Assembly: GCA_946998295.1 (NCBI GenBank)
Contig: CAMPYS010000026.1
Location: 1 to 26,897, forward strand
Direction: 5' to 3'
Length of the DNA stretch: 26,897 nucleotides
DNA from: an uncultured Prevotella sp.
GTDB taxonomy: Bacteria; Bacteroidota; Bacteroidia; Bacteroidales; Bacteroidaceae
The stretch's first letter is position 1. Each line of letters opens with the position of its first letter. A model generated the notes under the pieces. It saw only the letters and a list, made by a program, of their open reading frames with translations, made no database searches and was not told where the DNA came from. Both the position numbers and the translations under genes were made by a program. Positions 22,609 through 26,897 of the stretch are shown piece by piece.

Positions 22609-24084
22609 ATGGACTTTAACTATGTATTAAATTCTATTCTTGACTTTCTATCTTCACAAGAAAAAGGGTGGACAGTTTGCTCTGTTCCCTTTATGGCTAT
22701 ATTTGTATTTTTTTTTGTAGGATATATAATTATTAGTAATAAAACTCCTATTTTATACAAGATTTATGTATTATTGTTTTCTCTATTTTTTGCTTTTAAA
22801 GCAAATGGAGCTTTATTTGTTATATTAATTTTTACAACCATATTATCTTGGCTTTTAACCCCTAAGATAACAATATTGAGACGAGGAAAAATTAGGAAAA
22901 TAGGACTATCAATAATAATATTAATAGAGCTTATCCCTTTACTGTATTTTAAATATACTAATTTTTCTATTGAACTTTTGAACCAAATATTTATAACCAA
23001 TTTACATCCACTTAACATAATATTACCAATAGGTATATCGTTTTACACATTTCAAGCTATTAGTTATACTGTAGATACGTATAAAGGTTATTTTAAAAAG
23101 CCAATACAGTTACTTGACTATATATTCTATTTAACTTTTTTCCCACTACTTATTGCAGGACCAATTGTAAGAGCAAAAGACTTTTTACCACAGATTCAAA
23201 AACCAAAGTTTAATAATTATTTACTATTAAACAAAGGTGTATGGCTTATCAGTATAGGGATAATAAAAAAAGCAATAATAGCAAATTATTTAGCACAATA
23301 TAATGATTGGATATTCACATCTCCAATGAACTATTCTGGATTTGAAACATTATTAGCTGTGTTTGGCTATGCATTACAAATATATTGTGATTTTTCAGGA
23401 TATAGTGATATTGCTATAGGATTGTCTGCATTGATGGGATTTAAATTAAAACAAAATTTTAACTTTCCATATAAAAGCTTAAATTTAACAGAGTTTTGGC
23501 ATAGATGGCATATAAGCTTGTCTTCATGGTTTAAAGATTATGTTTATATACCTTTAGGGGGAAATAGAAAGGCTATTTATCGTATTGGAATAAATATTTT
23601 TATTACTATGATAGTGGCAGGACTATGGCATGGAGCTTCAAATATGTTCTTAATATGGGGGCTTTTGCATGGAATAGGACTTATAATTCATAAATTACTA
23701 TTACAAAAAATACCGAATTTATTCTCGAATTATTTATGGTTTAAGATATTAAGTTGGGGAATTACTTTTTTATATGTCAGCTTTGCATGGATATTTTTTC
23801 GTTCCCCTAATATTTCCACAGTATTTTCTATTATTGATAATATTATATACAATTTTAGTATATCAGACTTTTATCCTTTCTTAATGACACGCCCACTATA
23901 TTTAATATTACTAGTAATTTGTTTAGAGCTATTAGCTGTTAGAGAAGAAGATTATAAATGGATAGAAAATAAATTTATAAATGCTAATTGGATATTTAAG
24001 TTATTACTTTTTATTGTTATTATTCAGGCAGCTATTAATTTCAGTCAAAATAATATTCAACCATTCATTTATTCTCAATTCTAA
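22609..24084 (+). CDS. MBOAT-family membrane O-acyltransferase (AlgI/PatA-like)
   Basis: A 491-residue inner-membrane protein with about 11-12 hydrophobic segments. Signature features are LPIGISFYTFQAISYTVD (about 139-156), FPLLIAGPIVRAKDFLPQ (about 178-195), YCDFSGYSDIAIGLSALMG (259-277), EFWHRWHISLSSW (295-307, His298 and His301) and GLWHGASNMFLIWG (338-351, catalytic His341). Such proteins move an acyl group, typically acetyl, across the membrane and pass it to an SGNH partner, here the preceding gene. Last gene of the operon begun at 17070; no terminator hairpin is obvious before the tRNA promoter. The acceptor (peptidoglycan or an exopolysaccharide) cannot be told. Confidence 0.93.
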   Translation: MDFNYVLNSILDFLSSQEKGWTVCSVPFMAIFVFFFVGYIIISNKTPILYKIYVLLFSLFFAFKANGALFVILIFTTILSWLLTPKITILRRGKIRKIGLSIIILIELIPLLYFKYTNFSIELLNQIFITNLHPLNIILPIGISFYTFQAISYTVDTYKGYFKKPIQLLDYIFYLTFFPLLIAGPIVRAKDFLPQIQKPKFNNYLLLNKGVWLISIGIIKKAIIANYLAQYNDWIFTSPMNYSGFETLLAVFGYALQIYCDFSGYSDIAIGLSALMGFKLKQNFNFPYKSLNLTEFWHRWHISLSSWFKDYVYIPLGGNRKAIYRIGINIFITMIVAGLWHGASNMFLIWGLLHGIGLIIHKLLLQKIPNLFSNYLWFKILSWGITFLYVSFAWIFFRSPNISTVFSIIDNIIYNFSISDFYPFLMTRPLYLILLVICLELLAVREEDYKWIENKFINANWIFKLLLFIVIIQAAINFSQNNIQPFIYSQF

Positions 24085-24124
24085 AAATATCATAATTGTT
24101 ATATCTTTAAAAAATCGAAAATAA

Positions 24125-24156
24125 TTTGTACATGATAAATATTATTACTAAATTTG
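24125..24156 (+). promoter_or_regulatory. Promoter of the tRNA-Cys gene
   Basis: TTTG (24125-24128), a 20-nt spacer and TAAATTTG (24149-24156) fit the Bacteroidetes consensus, 32 bp upstream of the mature tRNA. Confidence 0.7.
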
Positions 24157-24188
24157 CAACCAAATTAAAGAAACTTATAAAACGATTT

Positions 24189-24259
24189 GGTGCTTGGGCC
24201 GGTCGGTTAGGCAACGGTCTGCAAAACCGTGTAGAGCGGTTCGATTCCGCTAGGCACCT
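24189..24259 (+). tRNA. tRNA-Cys (anticodon GCA)
   Basis: A 71-nt cloverleaf. The acceptor GGTGCTT (24189-24195) pairs with AGGCACC (24252-24258), followed by the discriminator U typical of tRNA-Cys; CCA is not encoded. The D-stem is GCC/GGC, the anticodon stem ACGGT/ACCGT encloses CTGCAAA with GCA at 24221-24223, and the T-arm is AGCGG-TTCGATT-CCGCT. The nucleotides at positions 8, 14 and 15 (G, G, U by this alignment) depart from the usual U8, A14 and purine 15. Confidence 0.95.
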
Positions 24260-24279
24260 CAACCATATTACTCTATATA

Positions 24280-24314
24280 AGGATGTGTCAAAATAGGCAC
24301 ATCCTATTTTTTTT
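24280..24314 (+). terminator. Intrinsic terminator after tRNA-Cys
   Basis: AGGATGTG (24280-24287) pairs with CACATCCT (24298-24305), extended by a U-G pair, and is followed by eight T (24307-24314). Classic rho-independent form, 21 bp after the tRNA. Confidence 0.9.
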
Positions 24315-24597
24315 ATCTTTATACTTATAATATCATTTTCTTTGCTAAATTATTACTGTCCGAGAAAATGACAACCTTTGTTCATGGTTATATTTTTATT
24401 TAGCAAAACAAAGATAACCAAAAGGGCTGGCAATTCGTTAGAAGTGTCAGCCTTAATTTTATACATCAATAAAAGTTTTATCAGACCGCAATAGAAAGAA
24501 AAACTAAATGAATAGTAATAGAATAACAACTATGGCTATTATGCTTGGATAGTAAATTAGGAGAAGAAAAAGATGTTACTTTTCCTCCTCTACTTTA
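24315..24597. other. Intergenic region holding an insertion-sequence remnant
   Basis: No complete gene lies between the tRNA terminator and the LRR gene. The middle (24356-24486) is the insertion-sequence derivative described separately; 24487-24597 shows nothing recognisable apart from AT-rich DNA and the 3' side of the LRR gene. Confidence 0.6.
24356..24486 (-). mobile_element. Internally deleted IS4-like element (MITE-like remnant)
   Basis: Read on the minus strand, this 131-bp unit starts at an end similar to that of the element at the right edge of the window (TAAAACTTTT, 18 nt, then GGCTGACACTTCT, in both). It continues through a hairpin (GGCTGACA / TGCCAGCC) and a -7 box TATCTTTG (24410-24417), and then opens a reading frame MNKGCHFLGQ followed at once by a stop (24353-24385). 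That N-terminus resembles IS4-group transposases of Bacteroidetes that carry a DUF4372 domain. The last coding bases CGGACAG match the terminal repeat CCGGACAG, so an internal deletion between the two copies of CGGACAG would explain the shape. Confidence 0.55.
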
Positions 24598-26145
24598 TCA
24601 ATAAGCAAATATCATCTTTTTTCCATTTTTTATGTATATCTTTCCCTTTTGTGGATTTATCACTTTTCTGCCCATTAAATCATAAAAACAATTATTGGAA
24701 TCATTATACTCTGTGTTGACATTACGTATTGCTGTCGGGAAATCATTCGTTTCTATAAAATTAGTGAAATAATTCCATCCCCAAGCCTTTCGGTATTTTT
24801 CAGCAGTACCGACAGGAACATAAATAGGAATGTCATTGGGAGTACTTAAATAGAAATCTGAATTGTATGTTCCAAATGGAGAAAACCCAGGATTAAGGGT
24901 GCTTTCCTCACATACAGGAGGTTCGGAGGCCATGCAATAGATACGTTTTAATTTTGGTATGTAGGAACAACTCTCTTGCCCCAATATTTTCAATGTTGCA
25001 GGAAAGACAATCTGTTCCAAAGAGTCACAATGCCAAAAGGCATCTTTTTCTATCGTTTCAAGTCCATTTGGTAACTCTATCTTTTTTAATGAATTACAGT
25101 CTTCAAAAGCTTCTTTACCAATACTTTTTACAGAGGATGGTATATTTACTTCTTGTAGTTTCAAACAAGCAGAGGCTAAATTATTAGGAATCCTGTCTAA
25201 TCCTTCTGGTAAATGTATTCTTTTCAAGAAATAGTTCTGTTGAAAAAGAGTAGAGCCAGATAGGTCTTGGCATGAATTTGGAATCCATATTTCTTCTAGA
25301 CGGCATGCGTAAAATGCGGCATCCCCCATTCTTTCCAGTCCCTCTGGTAAATTGATAGACGAAATTTTTGACCTGGAAAAAGCGCCATCACCTATTTCTT
25401 TAATGGTAGATGGCAACACGATTCGTCCTTTCAAATTATAGCAATCTGAAAAAGCAAGTTGATCAATCCTTTCAAAACCTTCAGGAAATACCAAAGGATC
25501 AGTCTTGAGCCTTACACAATCTGAGAATACGGAAGGTCCTAAATACTTTAAGGATGACGGTATGTTTATTTCTTCAAGATTGACACAGTAAGCGAAAGCC
25601 GACTCATCAATACCTTTAAGTCCCTCAGGAAATATGATTCTCCTTAGATTTAAGGTGGTAATATATGACATATCGGGAGCTATCTGTTCTTTACGGAAAA
25701 ATGCCATTTCTGGAATGATATTGTTTTCTATATCAGCATCTTCAAGATTTATGACTGAAAGCCTTCCTTTTAAAGAAGCATCCCACAGAGTACGAATATC
25801 AGTAGTATCCACAGTTCCTCTTATCACCAACGAGTCTACATTATAAATTCTGTCTCCTAATATACGAGCCAAGCTTCCTGCCTTTGATATTATGTCTATA
25901 GCCACAAAAGCATGGTCGTCTTTTTTGCTTTTGGGTGGGTTTAGTGAATACTTGTAAACAGGACGATTCAATATAGCAGCCTTCATTTTCCCGACAAAAG
26001 TAGTATCAACATCCTTATCTACAAATTGTTTTTGAGCTATGGCTAACGCATCGTCTTTTGAGACACTTTTAGCAGTCTGTGCTAATGAAACTGTTGGAAA
26101 CAGGTAGATGAAAACAACACTTAGTAAGAGTAATAAATTTCTCAT
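24598..26145 (-). CDS. BspA-like leucine-rich-repeat surface protein
   Basis: A 515-residue exported protein. Residues 1-22 are a signal peptide (ending SLAQ). Residues about 25-155 are a non-repeat domain beginning KSVSKDDALAIAQKQF, followed by the region ISKAGSLARILGDR...LVIRG...INLEDADIE found ahead of the repeats in many BspA proteins. From about 165 to 410 there are about ten LRR_5-type repeats with the pattern LxxIxIPxSLKxLGxxxFxxC. The last 30 residues (DLMGRKV, KGKIYIKNGKKM) resemble the C-terminal tails of secreted Bacteroidetes proteins. Such proteins mediate binding to host matrix or other bacteria. It is a lone gene between insertion-sequence pieces, and the lines I sampled average about 37-38% G+C, richer than the preceding MBOAT gene. 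Confidence 0.9.
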   Translation of the reverse strand: MRNLLLLLSVVFIYLFPTVSLAQTAKSVSKDDALAIAQKQFVDKDVDTTFVGKMKAAILNRPVYKYSLNPPKSKKDDHAFVAIDIISKAGSLARILGDRIYNVDSLVIRGTVDTTDIRTLWDASLKGRLSVINLEDADIENNIIPEMAFFRKEQIAPDMSYITTLNLRRIIFPEGLKGIDESAFAYCVNLEEINIPSSLKYLGPSVFSDCVRLKTDPLVFPEGFERIDQLAFSDCYNLKGRIVLPSTIKEIGDGAFSRSKISSINLPEGLERMGDAAFYACRLEEIWIPNSCQDLSGSTLFQQNYFLKRIHLPEGLDRIPNNLASACLKLQEVNIPSSVKSIGKEAFEDCNSLKKIELPNGLETIEKDAFWHCDSLEQIVFPATLKILGQESCSYIPKLKRIYCMASEPPVCEESTLNPGFSPFGTYNSDFYLSTPNDIPIYVPVGTAEKYRKAWGWNYFTNFIETNDFPTAIRNVNTEYNDSNNCFYDLMGRKVINPQKGKIYIKNGKKMIFAY

Positions 26146-26213
26146 ATCTATAAATGTTAGAGGTTAATACTATTTTGGTGAACACATTGAATCTATATTT
26201 AAGTTTACACTGT

Positions 26214-26221
26214 CAAATTTA
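26214..26221 (-). promoter_or_regulatory. Candidate -7 box of the LRR gene
   Basis: Minus-strand TAAATTTG matches TAnnTTTG, 68 bp upstream of the start codon. CAAA at 26237-26240 gives a -33-like TTTG at 15 nt, shorter than ideal. Confidence 0.35.
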
Positions 26222-26469
26222 CAATAAATTATCAAACAAAGTAACTACCAAGCTACAAATATTTTGTTTTTGTGGATATTTTAACACTTATTATAAATAT
26301 GTGCGTATACAACATGTAGAACTTAATGTTTCATTGCTATGTCCATCATTACGATATTAAATTTTCAACTCTATATTATAACTAAATAATACAGTTTAAA
26401 AACGGTATGTAATGGTTATTATACGATAGCTCTATATCTGCGTGAGGAAGCTACCAATCTTTGCGATTA

Positions 26470-26575
26470 AAAGCTTATGAGTAAGCTGCAAAAAGCTCTA
26501 AAGCTTTTTGCTAAAACCTTTAAAGCTTTTTTGTGAAAGCTTTAGTGCTTTTTTTTTTAGCTTTAGTGCTTTTAA
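26470..26575. repeat. Cluster of AGCTTT-containing repeats
   Basis: Within about 100 bp the hexamer AGCTTT or its near variants occurs six times. The 15-mer AGCTTTAGTGCTTTT is present twice (26538-26552 and 26559-26573), and AGCTTA-TGAG-TAAGCT (26472-26487) and AAAAGC...GCTTTT form small hairpins. Origin unknown. Confidence 0.6.
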
Positions 26576-26846
26576 GACTGACAAACTAACTGGTCTTATC
26601 GTACCTTTATTTCCTTGTTTTTTGCGTTGCTTTTGTATGCAAAAACTAAAGTCTACTTTTGACATAATTGTAAACTTCTACTTAGCCTAAGTTAGTACTT
26701 TGTAAAAAAAGAAAATCTTTCTATTTTGAACACCTTTGCGAGTGGCAAAAAATAAACAATAATAATAGAAACAAAGCAGTAATTGTAAAGAAAAATTACC
26801 TGTAAAAAGAATCACTAAAATAGTTTATTAAAGAATACAATATATT

Positions 26847-26897
26847 GCTGTCCGGTAAAACTTTTTCAAACAAAATAAATTAGGGCTGACACTTCTC
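26847..26897 (+). mobile_element. Left end of an IS4-like element running off the window
   Basis: The sequence from GCTGTCCGGTAAAAC onward (TAAAACTTTT, 18 nt, GGCTGACACTTCT) aligns without gaps, from TAAAACTTTT to ACTTCT, with the minus strand of 24440-24480 in the remnant left of the LRR gene. By that comparison a transposase gene should start about 65-70 bp beyond the right edge, on the plus strand. Confidence 0.5.

Larger units (their letters stand above)
26146..26846. other. Long non-coding stretch upstream of the LRR gene
   Basis: I see no credible gene in these 701 bp. It holds a possible minus-strand -7 box for the LRR gene, a cluster of AGCTTT-type repeats at 26470-26575, and a small inverted repeat GTAATT/AATTAC near 26780-26800. 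Beyond 26846 an insertion-sequence end begins. Confidence 0.5.

Noticed and set aside
26470..26575. CRISPR-like array
   Set aside because: Repeats are short, spacing is irregular and spacers are absent; no cas genes are in the window.
26154..26690. Two short plus-strand ORFs of 60-68 codons upstream of the LRR gene
   Set aside because: Low-complexity or repeat-derived, without promoter or recognisable product.
24189..26897. tRNA-Cys as the attachment site of an integrated island
   Set aside because: I found no repeat of the tRNA 3' end in the downstream DNA and no integrase gene; the intervening element ends are IS-like instead.
24356..26897. A functional composite transposon carrying the LRR gene
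   Set aside because: The left copy lacks almost all of its transposase, the right copy is cut by the window, and no target duplication could be seen; only the weaker statement of flanking IS ends is kept.

Overview
The window is AT-rich (roughly 30% G+C by eye) chromosomal DNA of a member of the Bacteroidota, most likely order Bacteroidales and probably a Prevotella-like species. The pointers are promoters of the Bacteroidetes type (TTTG, about 19 nt, TAnnTTTG), the absence of Shine-Dalgarno sequences, a TonB-dependent thiamine receptor under a TPP riboswitch, the gene block DUF1599 / BT_3928-family / tpiA / SPOR / folE, and a BspA-like leucine-rich-repeat surface protein. Species level cannot be settled from the sequence alone.

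Layout. Bases 1-2083 (minus): an N-acetylmuramoyl-alanine amidase with a SPOR tail, followed by a truncated MlaD/MCE protein. 2219-3190 (plus): a CaCA-type cation antiporter. 3191-3552: gene-poor, possibly with gene debris. 3553-7500 (minus): a thiamine salvage operon, reading promoter, TPP riboswitch, TonB receptor, PnuT transporter, thiamine pyrophosphokinase. 7542-7910 (minus): folB. 8370-9113 (plus): a nitroreductase. 9268-10131 (minus): a multi-spanning membrane protein of unknown function. 10347-12416 (plus): a DsbD-like thiol:disulfide reductant conductor. 12602-16924 (plus): operon ftsX, DUF3098, uppP, truB, queA, folK. 17070-24084 (plus): operon DUF1599, BT_3928-family DoxX protein, tpiA, SPOR protein, folE, exonuclease III, SGNH hydrolase-like protein, MBOAT acyltransferase. 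24189-24259: tRNA-Cys with its own promoter and terminator. 24356-26897: a BspA-like surface protein gene between an internally deleted insertion-sequence remnant and the start of what looks like a related element at the right edge.

How the genes work together. The minus-strand thiamine operon captures thiamine at the outer membrane, moves it across the inner membrane and traps it as thiamine pyrophosphate, which feeds back through the riboswitch. The two large plus-strand operons are mainly housekeeping: envelope assembly (ftsX, uppP, SPOR), tRNA modification (truB, queA), folate synthesis (folK, folE, with folB nearby), glycolysis (tpiA) and DNA repair (exonuclease III). The second operon ends with a paired MBOAT and SGNH protein that looks like a cell-envelope O-acylation module.

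I found no CRISPR array, phage, toxin-antitoxin or obvious defence system. The less ordinary observations are a QueA homologue with altered signature motifs, a tRNA-Cys with unusual elbow nucleotides, a membrane-protein gene whose stop codon forms the loop of a perfect 16-bp inverted repeat, the unidentified membrane protein itself, the MITE-like insertion-sequence derivative with its apparent partner beyond the LRR gene, and the O-acylation pair.
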